A DNA stretch of 64,000 nucleotides from Capniomyces stellatus (lineage: Eukaryota; Kickxellomycota; Harpellomycetes; Harpellales; Legeriomycetaceae), in contig LUVW01000002.1 of assembly GCA_001661515.1 (NCBI GenBank), positions 131,850-195,849 on the forward strand. The letters are read 5' to 3'. This document shows positions 1-11,505 of this stretch, piece after piece. The translations under genes and the position numbers were made by a program. Each line of letters begins with the position of its first letter. The stretch's first letter is position 1. A model generated the notes under the pieces. The model did no database searches. It was not told the DNA's origin and saw only the letters and a program-made list of their open reading frames with translations.

Positions 1-2947
1 ATTTCCTCAACAACATATTACTCCCTTATTTGCATACAAATCATCTATTTAAAACTCCTTTAAATTAAAACCAACTAATTAAACTTACTTTTGCTCTTTT
101 CTCTCTCTATTCCTTCATCATTCTTTACATGAAACCGCGTAACTGTGTTGCATGAATTACATTCAAACTTTTTCTCCGTTTTGTTGACACTTTTTTTTCT
201 ACTCGTTGGTTTTATTTTTTTTTTATTTTATTTTTTTTAGTTGCAGACACCCAACACTACCTCATCCGCATTTTAATATCATATTTCTAATACTACTAAT
301 ACTTACCTTCCACAACATATGCACTTTGCCTGAACCTACATGTATTACATTAAACACAATCAACATCCAACAACCTTTCTTTTTTTTAAAAAATAAAATA
401 AAAAAAATAAAACCAAGTCAAAAACAACTAACCTTTGAAACTGTCGAGTCGGTTTTACTTAGACTACTGCTTTGCTTTTTTCCTTCTTGAAAGGTGTTGT
501 CTGAATCCCACCGCTGTGCTTTGGTTTTTGCTGCCGTCTTTTCATTTTTACGTGTGAGATTTCGCAACGGATTCAAAAAATTCATCGCGATATCTCTCTC
601 CCTTACTATTTTACCCCCACTTGCTCTTTATTATAACACCTGTTCTATATCTCTTTTATCCCTCCCAAAATCGCCCTATATTTATCCCAGTTACATTTAT
701 CAGTAATTATCCCCCCCTTCTCTCTGAAACTTTAAAAAGCAACCTTCAGCAAGTTTGGTGCTTTTTATTCGGTGCTTGTCCCTTAGGGATCCAAACTTTG
801 CTCTTTTATAGCTCAAAAACTTGGCTACATTACTCAGGTATCCGATTTATACGATGTATCTGCTTTATCTGCTTATACACCGCTTTTATAGCGTAATTCG
901 CTTGTGTTACTTTGCCGGTTTCTTTTTTGATCAAAAAAAATACTAAATTTACCTTTATTTTACTATTGCTCTTGCTTTTCAGCTCTTTATTTCTCTTTTG
1001 TCTTTGAAAAAAGCGTTTGTGAACTGACCTTCATGAATGTTTGATCAAAATTAACCCAATATTTCTTCGTATTAGTCCGTATCAAATAAAGAAATGCTCT
1101 GGGTATTGGCACTGTTGTTGGTACTGTCTATATTGTCGGTCTGATATTGTCTATATTTTTGATTTGGTGATACTACATTACCTTTTTTTATTCATAAAAA
1201 GTATAAAAGACAGAAAAAAATAAAAACGAAAACAAAAGCCTATTTTTCAACTGTGTTTTGGACTTTTACTACTATTTATTGCCACAACATTTAATATTGC
1301 GCTATTTCCAGTTGTCAAAACCTTCCGAGTTACTAACTTTTTAACACCTTGCTTAAAAATTATTAATATAAACAAAAAATCGACAAAAAAACAGAAATAA
1401 AGACTTTTTTTTTATCTCAAATATCCAAATTTTACTTGTTGATTATTGTGGTCATCAATTAGAAATTTACAGCTATTAATCCACTCATCTCATCTAGCCA
1501 AACCTTAACATTTATAATCAAACTGTTTTCGATTATTTATTTTGTTTTTATAAAAGGCAATATTTAGTCTTTATTTCAAAGTTTTCAACCCTTGAAAGTT
1601 ACAATGCAAATAATTTACATTGACATCCGTTTAACTCTAGCTTGTTGTCTGCTTATTATCTGCCCAAACAATGCCACTCGCATAGCTGATTATCTCCAGA
1701 ACTCAAGAATTAGCACAAAAATAGCTTGAATCTAACCAACTCTTGTTTTTTTAGCTAGAATAAAATCAATATATTAAAATAAACCAAATAATATGCTTTG
1801 TATACCAAATGTACCACGAACATTAATGTGCGATTGATTTAATATATTGTTAACGTCTAGAGGCTTGCAACTAGACCCATTGCCTCCAACAATCACTTCA
1901 ACTATACGTACGAGTCCGATTTAATCAACAAAACACTCCCTCTCCCCAATCCCATAGCTATATTATGTCTTTTGCTTTTAATATTACACCACAACACACT
2001 AAAACAAGTATTTTTCTAATCATCAACACTTTTATTTTCCTTTTTAAGGCAATGATTCAGCTTTGTTGTCGTGATTCAGCTTTGTTGCTGTGACTCGATT
2101 TTACAGACATAGTGACATAGTGTGATTCAGTTTCGGTAAACCTTAAAGTCAACATTACCAATTTCAATGCTTGCAAATTAGAGTTTTTTTTTCTTTTAGT
2201 TTCACCAAACAAAATTTCATAACTTAAAACAAAATTCGAAAAACAATATAAAAAGGCGGCATATTTTGTTGGATTAGTTCCGGCGCTTTTTCTACAAGTA
2301 TTATGGGGTTGTTATATTGATCGTCTTTAATCTTTTACCTGGAGAAACTTTGGAATTGAGACTATTGTAAAAATAAAAATAAAATATCACCACGGTCTGG
2401 ACCCACAGCTCAAAGGCATAAGATAAACGACACTACGTTGGTTGGAAATATGCTATTTTAGTCGTAATATTGGCTAAACTTTAAAATCAGTTCACCAGCG
2501 TTACTTTTTTTCATTTCTTTTTTGAGTTTTCCAAAATACTATCGTGGATTCAGTGGTTATAGATCTAATTAGCACGGCAATGAGTTCAAACCATTGGCCT
2601 AGAAAGCCACCTGGCTCTTTGTAATAAAAATGTCCAATAGCCCTTTTTGTCTTAACATCTTACAAATCCAGTAATATTAAGAGCAGGAATTAATTTAATT
2701 AATCAAAACTTGCCTCACACAATTTCCAGACTCCTTAATTAAACCCAATCGGGCTGGCCAGCTAGCAATCAAACAATCGACTTTTATGCTGTTTGAAAAA
2801 TAAGCAAAACCACTATAGTTGTTTTTTCGGGCTTCAAGTCATATATATATATTTTTTAATATTTTATTTGCGTCTCTCGCTTAATAAAAGTATCAGAAAT
2901 GCTGTTTGCTGGTATACGCGTGTGGACTAAAAACAACAAAACATCAC
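1..2947. other. AT-rich region without a supported gene
   Basis: Several short open frames exist (for example 206-490, 494-706 and 1041-1223), but they are low-complexity F/L/S-rich translations of T-rich DNA, overlap one another, and show neither a domain nor a splice structure I can defend. A short hydrophobic stretch lies near 1098-1166 without an in-frame ATG. No tRNA-like cloverleaf or mobile element ends were seen. Part of this DNA may be the 3' flank of the secreted-family cluster that starts at 2948. Confidence 0.5.
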
Positions 2948-3529
2948 CTAGCTGAATGGACTTTGTCTGACTGGCGAATACAATATAAACTCACAGTTGG
3001 GCTCGATGGGTTTGTCCAAAGCATCTCCACTCGACTTAATAAAAGAGAATCGCCTGTTACAGTCGTACTTTAAATTGCACATTTTGTACTGAATAAAGTA
3101 ATCCTCAAAAACCATATTCGCATTCTTAAAATTGGTGACAGAGTTTTCATATATTGGGTAGATGCAAATACGGTTTTCATCAGTCCTGTTGACGCGTTCT
3201 GTGTTTGCTGTCCAGACATTAGTGTATATACTTGTTACTCTATCGCTTCTACAGAGTTCCTTTATGTAATACTTTTTTCGAATATATATGGGCGTGTTGT
3301 TCTGGTCATTATAAGGTATTTTTACATAACCAATTATACTTCTGTCGGCATCATAGGGATTCAGACTGTTAATGCCTGTTTTAACAAAGAAATCGTCTTT
3401 ATAAAACTCACAGTTATTTTCATTCAAGGCTGGCTGCGCAGACTCTTCTGGCTTTGGGTATCCATAGCAGCTCTGTAAGTAAGCAGCGGCAAAAATCACA
3501 ACGCAAATTTCCAATATCCTAATACTCAT
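2948..3529 (-). CDS. small secreted four-cysteine family protein, copy A (intact)
   Basis: Single-exon gene of 193 aa. Residues 1 to about 23 form a signal peptide (hydrophobic VVIFAAAYL core ending near CYG), so the product is probably secreted. It belongs to a family found only at the two edges of this window: shared blocks are LNPYDAD...GYVKIPY (about 56-73), a CIYPI block around Cys122, YFIQYKMC at Cys151, and a C-terminal KP..PNC...LYSPVR block around Cys179. The four shared cysteines (93, 122, 151, 179) are spaced 29, 29 and 28, suggesting two disulfides. Extra cysteines occur at 40 and 157. Possible N-glycosylation sites are N77 and N114. It ends in TAG. I do not recognise the family; effector, adhesin or inhibitor roles are all possible, none shown. 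Confidence 0.8.
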   Translation of the reverse strand: MSIRILEICVVIFAAAYLQSCYGYPKPEESAQPALNENNCEFYKDDFFVKTGINSLNPYDADRSIIGYVKIPYNDQNNTPIYIRKKYYIKELCRSDRVTSIYTNVWTANTERVNRTDENRICIYPIYENSVTNFKNANMVFEDYFIQYKMCNLKYDCNRRFSFIKSSGDALDKPIEPNCEFILYSPVRQSPFS

Positions 3530-4384
3530 GGTGTCCTTCAGTTAGTTAGTCTCCAAGTTGGTCTCCAAGTTGATTGATTTTTTTTTAAATTCTCGTAAAC
3601 AGAATAATATTTTTAGCTGGTTATATATATATTTTTAGTAAAATACTATAAACGAGTATGAAATACAGATACTGAGGTATCCTGAGGGCTAACCAACTGC
3701 TTTAAATACTCATTCACACCCCTTCTTTGTAAATATCACGCCAGCATTTGTTTAGCAAACACTCTGCGCTTTTCCAACCAATTGTCCCAAGGTGTGTATA
3801 GATGTCACCAGCATATACACCAAGTTTATTATACACTAAATGTTTGTGCTAAATCAAGATCGTGCAACAAGTGTTACTTTCATTAAGAATATCCGGTATT
3901 CTTTTTAACAGACAGTGATTTCACTAAACAGCCATATAAACAGAATCACAATCGTAGTTTTATTCTAGGATCAAAACATCAGCACCTTTTTTTTTCACTA
4001 AACCCTTTTTTTCACTAAACCCTTCTTTGTGCACTAAACCTGAACCAAAAGACCCTTTATTTACCAAATCAATTTGTTCCACCTTCTTTATGCCCTAATT
4101 ATAATCCAATTTTATATTAAAACGATAGCCAATATGGCAAGAGAAGGTGAAGCTGTTGGTATTTTAAAATAATGATTAATTATACCTCTGAACTGGGTTG
4201 TATATCGATGTGCAACTGGGCTTGCTTATCCAAAACTTTATTTATTTATCGCTCAGCAAGTTTTATTTTGATAGCCCCGAGTATTGCGTGTCATCCCACC
4301 ACATTTACAATTAGGCTTGGTTAATACTACTAGGCCTGAAAGAAGAAAAAGGACGTCAACTGGCCATGTAAGTCGACAAAATGG
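3530..4384. other. intergenic, upstream of copy A
   Basis: AT-rich upstream region of copy A (which reads leftward). It contains TATA-rich stretches near 3621-3635 that could serve as its promoter. No additional gene seen. Confidence 0.4.
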
Positions 4385-4520
4385 ATTGGTTGCGTACAAA
4401 GCAACCACACAATTTTCATCAACCAACTTATTGGTGTTGCCAAATGGCGAGTTTCTAAAAACGTTGGTCAACTCAATACTTGTTATTCTTGATACATATT
4501 TTGGCCTCGTTGAAATCTAA
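4385..4520 (-). pseudogene. decayed C-terminal relic of the secreted four-cysteine family
   Basis: Reading leftward, one frame gives AKICIKNNKY, then a stop, then VDQRF and a second stop. This lines up with the third-cysteine block TKMCIRDNKYVIEHSF of copy C. In a second frame it continues NKLVDENCVVALYA, which lines up with the last-cysteine block NKPDEEDCACVLFA. Two in-frame stops and at least one frameshift therefore separate conserved blocks that remain in the right order and spacing. Nothing resembling the N-terminal half was found upstream of about 4520. It is interpreted as an old, truncated copy. The match rests on about 30 residues, so confidence is moderate. Confidence 0.55.
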
Positions 4521-5036
4521 TTCTACTCGGTGCGCTCCAGTAGTATTATTTTTTTTATAAATAGTTGCCCTTATCGCTCTAAACAAATAGCAAAAGACTA
4601 AGAATCAGACTGAGATGGATACTAGCGATTTATTACCAAATATAAACCACACTCTCAATTCAAACAAAAAAAAGCTGTTCCTCCGCTTGCATCGCTGAGC
4701 AGCCTGAACAAGATGGAGTATTTGTAAACACAAACCGGTCATAACACTATACAAATAATCCGGTTTATCTGCTTCCAAAATATAGCAACAGCTGTAGCAT
4801 TGGTTTGATATTGAAAAGAGGAAGAAGTTTTGCATTTTTTTTTTATGATTATAAGCAACTTGGTATTTTTAATAATAACTACTAATACCGTTTCAAAAAG
4901 ATGATATCGCGAAAACACTTTTACCTGCCTGTCCAAGACATCTCTACTTGCCCAGACCCTGCCAAAACAACTTTCCAATAGCGCTATATTTGGCGAATCG
5001 AGACGTTACAAGCTGTATACTTTGTACATAACGATA
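4521..5036. other. intergenic, no gene seen
   Basis: Between the relic and copy B. Minus-strand open frames (4605-4835, 4739-4978) show no family motif and no codon structure that looks coding. Confidence 0.4.
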
Positions 5037-5677
5037 CTAAATCTTGAAACGTTTGTGTAAATTTAATACGAGCAAGTTTAGGCGCCCAAATGGAAATGAT
5101 ATTCCAAAAAAATAATTTAAACGTGCTTGAGCAATGGGGCTTATTGGCGAATATAATACGTAAGCACAGTTCCACTTGTGTGATTTGTTAATGTCACGTC
5201 TACTTAACAAAACTATGACTGACTCTGTATTTTCTAGATTCAATACATAGCCCGGCCTGAATAAAATAGGCTTCCTGTTTCAAATCATTTGGTTCTGGTG
5301 CGTAGGAGGTACTTGGCAATTTGAATAGAAAGTAGCAATTGTTGTCACCAAATGTCAGCGGCTTCAGGGAGTCGTGCACCCTTCGTCCTTCCACTGCTTT
5401 TGCATGCTTATTTGAAGCGAGATTCGACATAACTATCTTTATTGGAGTCAGCCTCATTTGTAAATGGTATTTTTCTATACCCTTGTATTTGAGAATCCTT
5501 AGAATATGGGTTCAGGCACTTGATCGCTTTGGATAGCGATGTGCAACTATAGTATATCATAAAGTCCTCTGAAACCTTCTTTGGTCTTTCCAACTCGTAG
5601 ATATCATCTGTAGCCAAGGTCCCAAAGACCAATAAATAGAGAAAAGTGAATATAAGACGAAATTATATTAACAACAT
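5037..5677 (-). pseudogene. secreted four-cysteine family, copy B (two stops, two frameshifts)
   Basis: The family pattern can be followed end to end but not in one frame. An ATG at 5677-5675 is followed at codon 5 by TAA (5665-5663). The frame then continues through a hydrophobic FTFLYLLVFG segment, the CLNPYSKD block and GYRKIPF, up to a second TAA at 5410-5408. Past that stop the same frame reads ACKSSG, the first conserved cysteine. A shift near 5350 leads to NNCYFLF, YFIQAGLC and HSFVK. A second shift near 5203 leads to WNCAYVLYSPIS, the last block. So all four cysteines are still visible across three frames, which argues for recent inactivation. By block similarity (CKSSG versus CKSNG) it is closest to copy E at the other end of the window. 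Sequencing error could explain one lesion but hardly four. Confidence 0.8.
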
Positions 5678-6310
5678 AACCGATATGTTAATACTGTCTA
5701 TGACGAGCAAAAGTCAATGTATTTAAAAAATACTAGTAATATTTTGTTGCAAGGTTAAATAATACCTTGAGCCTTTGCTTTGGTAAACTTTAGACGCGGG
5801 TTGTGATGGTTATTTAACATCAATATAGTCGTTATATTTGACTATTTTAGCTAGCGATGGTAACATTTATCTCGAGTTAGTTTATCGATTGTAAAGTAAT
5901 AATCCAGCAATTTCACTGAACCAAGTTTAGTAGTAGTACGTTGCGAGTATGTATAAACTGTGGGGCTCATTCTGTTTGTATCCAAATTGCCTCACACAAT
6001 TCTTTAAAACAATCCACCTATCTTGATTTGCCCACATAATGGATTACTCAAAGGTCATAAATAAACCACAAATATCTTATAACCAAAATGTGCCAAATTG
6101 GGAGAATCCCAAGCACGCCAATTTGTCAACAAAAAATGCAAAATCAGCCAAAAAAATGTTATAAAAAGATTTGGGTTTAGATTTGTATTTAAAAGTAACT
6201 ACGCGTTGAGTTTATAACCACATCAGGAGCAGTGCAACTATGAAAAAAAAGCTGGAAATAAAACTACATAGCTAAAAAGTCATACAAAATACTGGTCGAC
6301 AAGTGTTGTA
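5678..6310. other. intergenic, no gene seen
   Basis: AT-rich spacer between copies B and C; it holds the likely upstream region of copy B. No conserved motif recognised. Confidence 0.4.
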
Positions 6311-6901
6311 TCAATACGTGCTTTCGTTGGCTCGAATTGGTGCAAATAGGACACAAGCACAGTCTTCCTCATCAGGCTTGTTAATGGCAGACTTTTTTGT
6401 GTCCACAAAGCTATGTTCTATCACGTACTTGTTGTCTCTGATGCACATCTTTGTCATTATAAAGTATTTTTCCATATTTATTGATTGAGCAGAGTAATGA
6501 TAATGGCTGTGTGAGTTTTTTATCGGATATACACAGTTCGTGTCCTCCTGATACATTTGGACTATTTCCTCTTCAGTTCTGGGATACGCCATGTTGAGGA
6601 CACGCCTATTTCCATCAAAATAACATATTTTTTTTACATACATTTCGGTATAATCGCTGGTTCTCACTTTGGTCTCGTCTGCAAATGGTACTTTTCTGTA
6701 TCCTAGTATCACCAGATCTTTCTGGTATGGCTCTAGTGTCGCTATTGCCGCAGACAACATGGTCATGCTGTTATAAAGTCGATAACCAGAAGTAATTTTT
6801 TTGAGTTTAGCCAACTCTAATACCTCATCAAGCCCAAACGATGTATGGATAAAAAGTGATGCCAATAGGCAGTAGCGTCTGACGATCTTTTCAAACTGCA
6901 T
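6311..6901 (-). CDS. small secreted four-cysteine family protein, copy C (intact)
   Basis: Single exon, 196 aa, starting at a true ATG (6901). A signal peptide is plausible at residues 1-23 (RRYCLLASLFIHTSFG). Conserved blocks in order: LYNSMTMLSAAI (42-53), LEPYQKD..ILGYRKVPF (56-73), KKICYFDGN at Cys93, NCVYPI at Cys123, YFIMTKMC at Cys153, and INKPDEEDCACVLFAPIR at Cys181. Spacing of the four invariant cysteines is 30, 30 and 28; an extra cysteine lies at 183. No membrane segment apart from the signal. The 3' part is nearly the same at DNA level as copy F at the right edge of the window (63837-64000). Function unknown; extracellular location is inferred from the signal peptide only. Confidence 0.82.
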   Translation of the reverse strand: MQFEKIVRRYCLLASLFIHTSFGLDEVLELAKLKKITSGYRLYNSMTMLSAAIATLEPYQKDLVILGYRKVPFADETKVRTSDYTEMYVKKICYFDGNRRVLNMAYPRTEEEIVQMYQEDTNCVYPIKNSHSHYHYSAQSINMEKYFIMTKMCIRDNKYVIEHSFVDTKKSAINKPDEEDCACVLFAPIRANESTY

Positions 6902-7926
6902 TCTCGCAATAAAATTGTTTTGTGTCCCAGTGTGATGTGGTGGTGTTTGTATAATTAAATGTATGTTTGATTTGCTCAGCGATACACTTTGGAATTAGTT
7001 GATGAGGCACAAGATGTTGGGCCAAGTAAAGGGGTTTAAATACACATCCAGAGCCTGGTAGTTTGTCTATATTTCTTTTATTTTGTTATTGAAACTTCGA
7101 CTATTTTTCTATTCACTGCTATCTCCAATGCTTGTAAAAAGTAACAACAACCACTTTATAACCACTCTGTAGTTTATTCAGAAAGAGTACTTGTGTCTAA
7201 ACCTGGACCAGAAACACCTGTGTTGGTGTATATAGCCACATGTATGTTAATACAGAACAGGTGAATGTGTCCAACACATAACTGCCGATTATCATTTACT
7301 TGTTCAGCGAATACCAGGCATTGTTATACTGGAAATTCATATTTCTTGAACAGCACTACACCTGCCCAATAACATTTTTTTCAGTACAGCTTATAGCCCA
7401 AGCAGGTATCAAAACAAAATATCAAACCAAAATTCAATGATAATGCAAGACTACACGCTACAAACAAGAAAACCGAGAAAACATGCCTTGAGTTGAAGCA
7501 ATACAAGCCAGATGCACAATCCTTGTTTTGCTTTATGTGTTGTATTGCTATCATTTAACTCTACTCGGGTCAACTCGGGTTTGGCAGAATTGGCGTTGAA
7601 CCATAATATAGTTATATGTAGTGATATTGATGGTTATGCTCGAGATCAAGAAAGTACGGAAAATGCGAAGTTGTTGCTATGGAGTGGTATTCGAATGGCG
7701 AACAAGCGCTTTAGTAATTTATAAAACTTGGCGGTTTTATACATGATAAATCAAGTATTTTTATTAATTGATAGTAAACTAAGCAATAGGTGTTTGTATT
7801 ATTAATACTTATAAATAAGGAAAATGAAAAAAGAGAAAGGAAAAGGAAAAATAAAGGTAAAGAGAGCAAAAGAATAAACAGGGAAAACGGCAATAATGTA
7901 AATTGTAATTGTTGTAGAGCTGGTGT
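6902..7926. other. intergenic with one weak ORF (7512-7724)
   Basis: Upstream of copy C and downstream of NOL10. An ATG-started 70-codon frame at 7512-7724 (+) begins with a signal-like MHNPCFALCVVLLSF but has no recognisable domain and no homologue in the window. It could be an exon, a remnant or chance. I do not call it a gene. Confidence 0.35.
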
Positions 7927-10223
7927 CTAATGGAAATTATCCTCATCGCTCGAGTCGTCATCATCGGAACTGTTGTTGGTGTACTTTGAGCTGGCTTTGC
8001 GAGCATTGCCTTTTGTGGATGATGTTGAGAGACTGGATATGTTCTTTGACTCGGTTGGCCTCAGCATCTTGTACTCAACTGAGTCCTCATCAACTTCAAA
8101 CTCAGGATCAGCAAACAGGTTCTGGAATCTGGAATCTTTAAGTACGTTGGTGGCACGCTCGGCTTGGGCAAGGGCACCGCGTTCTTTCTTGGACAGTTTT
8201 TTGGACTCGACATCCTCATCCATGGCATCGTCATCCGAACCTTGTGCATTATCAGCAGCAGACAACGAGTTGCGTGCTTGGGCTTCTTGTTCCATTAAAC
8301 GCATAGCCAACTTTCGATTGATCTTTGGCAGGGTTGATTTTGCCCTGATACGGCTCTCTCTTTCCTTGTCGAGTTTTTCTCTGATGCTCTTGGCCTTGTA
8401 CTCCTCGTAGGCAAATGGATTTGCAATTGCCTTGGCTCTTTCGTACAACCGCAAGTCTACAAAGTATCCGTGCATGTATGGCTTCAGGAGGTTTGAACCA
8501 ATAAGGTGGTCCATTCCAAGGTTCTCCAGTTCCTTTAGCGTTACAAACTTGTAATCATCATACACAGATATTTGTGTTGATTCCTCCATTTCCTCAGTAA
8601 GATTTTCAAGAAAGCTTGCCCATTTAGGTGCTGGTCCCAAAGAAGGCATAAAGTAGCTGTGCATTTCCGTGCCCTCACCAGCAACAAAGATAAGTCCAGA
8701 GTCAGGGTTGATGCACACATCATTGATGTCATTTGGTGGTTCTATGGCAGCATACGCCTTTCCGGTTTGCGAGTTCCACATTTTTATGACTTTGGCGTCG
8801 GCACTCAGAATCTTTGCTGTGTCGCTGTCTCCAACATTAACCAGGTTTGGCTCAATCCAGTGCAACGACTTGATTGGTAGTCCGTATTGCTGGTCTTTGA
8901 CAAGCAGTGGCTGGGACTGGCGCAAATCAAACAGCATGGTTTTGCCGTTTGATGTGCCCAATGCCACACCAAGCCCATCATTTCTAAATTTGAGTGCTGA
9001 TATCTCCATCCCTGCATCCAAACTATCGTAGCCGTTTTGGTATTTATCTTGCACTGGCGTCAACAGACCGATTCTATTCCTCGATCTTGGGTCCCAAAAC
9101 TCTACTGTTCCTGACTCTGTCCCAAAGCCCCACAACTGATGGGCTGGATTAATCGACACCACATTGATTCCTGACTTGGTTGATGTCACTAGTGGGTTTA
9201 GAAATCTTCCTTGGTCTAAATTCAGCCTATAAACCTCATTTGATGCTCCAACCACCAACAAGTCACACGAGCTTGAATGATATGCTAGATCTCTACCAAA
9301 CTGTCAAAAACAATAAGCGTTTAGCATAAATTAGTTTCCAATTACCTGTTTATCAAACTACTCTATGATTATATATAAATCTCCTACAAGTCTCTTGAAT
9401 TAAATGAGTCAATCAGAATAATTCTTTTGATTTATATATTTTTGTATAAACTACCTTTGGGATACGTGTTTTGTAGTGCAATCCTCCGCTGTTATGAAAT
9501 TCAATTGATCTATCGTTTTGTAAATGCACCGATTTGGTCCAATCGTCCGATAACATCTATGGTGTATATTTAAAGATACTGTTTTAGATTTGTACTCCAC
9601 TGCAATAACCAATTTCGCATCAACTGTACAGCTGTATGTCTGCGCGGCTACACAACCACGCAACCATATTATTTTTTTCATTAGAATACTAACCTCAAAA
9701 TTTATATTTTCGGCTTCAGTGTGTCTTTCGAATCTCATTGACATTTGTGAAAAATCGTAAACTCGGATCTGAGGCTTGTATACTCCTGTAGCAACACAGT
9801 ACTGACCATCGGGTGTTATTTTGATTTTATTTGATGCCTCTGGAAATTCAAAATCTTGAATCAACTCTATCCTTGTTTGCCATTCTATAATTTATCATAA
9901 AGGAGTACAACAAAAAAACGTCAAACCAATTAGAAAATGCACCAAATGAGGGGGAAGTGAGGTGTTGAAAAAAAACCTCCCACAGTCTTGTGGAATTGAA
10001 AAATAATGTTAGCAGACAATTGAAGTCTCAACATTCTTTCAAACTATACAGTGATATAAACAGCAGGAACTTGGCTAAATAAAAAAAAAGTATACTTACC
10101 AACATCCTTCTTGAGCGACTTCTTCCTGGAACGAGCTAGCCAGTCGGGAATCTTTCGAGACAAGTTTGAGCCTGATACTGTGTATATTTTGACATTGTTT
10201 GGGTTTGATACTTGTAAAACCAT
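7927..10223 (-). CDS. ENP2: nucleolar WD40 ribosome-biogenesis factor NOL10/Enp2
   Basis: Four exons: 10223-10100, 9884-9694, 9556-9455 and 9300-7927, joining in frame to 596 aa. Enp2/NOL10 acts in the nucleolus in 40S pre-rRNA processing within the small-subunit processome (family knowledge). The start reads VSNPNNVKIYTVSG followed by PDWLARSRKKSLKKD, the typical NOL10 N-terminus. Then come LIQDFEFPEASNKIKIT, DGQYCVATGVYKPQIRVYD, SDDWTKSVHLQNDRSIEFH and VYRLNLDQGRFLNPL, matching the WD40 part in order. The C-terminal region has the basic helical AIANPFAYEEYKAKSIREKL stretch and the NUC153-like motif DSRFQNLFADPEFEVDEDS. It ends in an acidic/serine tail (SSDDDDSSDEDNFH). Slightly shorter than yeast Enp2 and human NOL10. 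The gene is divergent from the UCS chaperone gene. Confidence 0.95.
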
Positions 10224-11505
10224 TTTTACCTATATTACCAATCCGCTTTTATATATATTTACAATCCAGCTGGACAATATGTACGGTGAATTTCGAATTT
10301 TAACTTTTGAGATTCTAAAATTTGGCTTTCCTTTTTTTCTTCTTTTGAAAATATAATAGTGCTTAAAGCTAACTAAATTATACTCGCTTCAGAATTATAC
10401 TGTCTACGTTGGATATATCTAGGGTTTGTTGGATTCGTCTACTGTTGAATTACTAAACCGTATGCCTTGTAAAGTAAAGTATTGTTGAATTGAATTGAAA
10501 CATTCCATTTAGCCTTAAGCCAAAATTTATAGAAAATTTTTTTAGTATACTTTTCCAATTCTTGAAATCGATTCCAAAATTTAAAAATCTCAATCAATTA
10601 AATTAACAGAAATTTTTTTTTTTACAACCTGAAATTCAAGAGTAAGTTTTCTTTTCAATAAAAAAAAAAACCAATCGAGAAAAAAAAACATTATATTATT
10701 GGACAACTAAACTTCAGCTAATACAAATTTACTGTTTGATTATTGGGCTATTAAACTAAAATCCCTTGACTTGCAAATAAATATAATACGAGTTTGGTGT
10801 TATATTTGATGTTTATAGTTGACAAAGTTGCTCAATGCTCTGCATAAGCTCAGTTTGTGATAGTATTAAAATAGGCCACTGAACTGGTATTCCAAGTTTA
10901 TAAAGGACATTCTACAGAAACACAGTTCGGTACTTTAAATGGCTGCTGTTTTGGAAATGTCAGAGTATAACACTTTGACTTTTGTTATCCCTTTAAACAG
11001 TGGTAGGGTTTGTTGTCACCATTTCCACATATGGGGCATATAGTCACTACGCTGATATCTTATGTGTTGAATGTATCAAGTCAGTTCCAATGCTTCTGTT
11101 GGAATATGTTGAATGTTTAAGAACAGCACCAAGCCTATTTCGGCTAAAAGGTAAAAATAAAAGCGAGCAGAGTTTCAGCAATAAATACTACTGGCCAATG
11201 AGCATCGAGTTAAATGAAAATTGTGTCTAAAAAATAAATAGTTAGAATTTGACTAACTTGGCATACAGAGAGTACAACGATTTACCCTCTAAATTGTAGC
11301 TCCTTTAATTCTTTATCCCAACTTTTAGTGTTGTCCCACGAACCTTTCACCGAAAAGAAAAGAAAAAGGTGTAAAAATAATCAGTAAACAAAAGGCTACA
11401 CAGTTTGCTGCAACACTCAACACTCTGGTATTTCATTTAGTCTGGTTCTAACTGGGGTTACTTTAATAGCTTTGACGACAACAATAAAGCAGCGCAAAGT
11501 ATAAA
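10224..11505. other. divergent promoter region NOL10 / UNC45
   Basis: About 1.3 kb between two divergently transcribed genes. A 76-codon frame at 11000-11230 (+) has no domain and is not called. Homopolymer A/T runs lie at 10610-10690. Confidence 0.45.

Noticed and set aside
2711..6001. Shared 14-mer TGCCTCACACAATT downstream of copies A and C (2711 and 5988)
   Set aside because: Several repeated 14-mers are expected by chance in 64 kb of biased DNA, and the flanking bases do not match.
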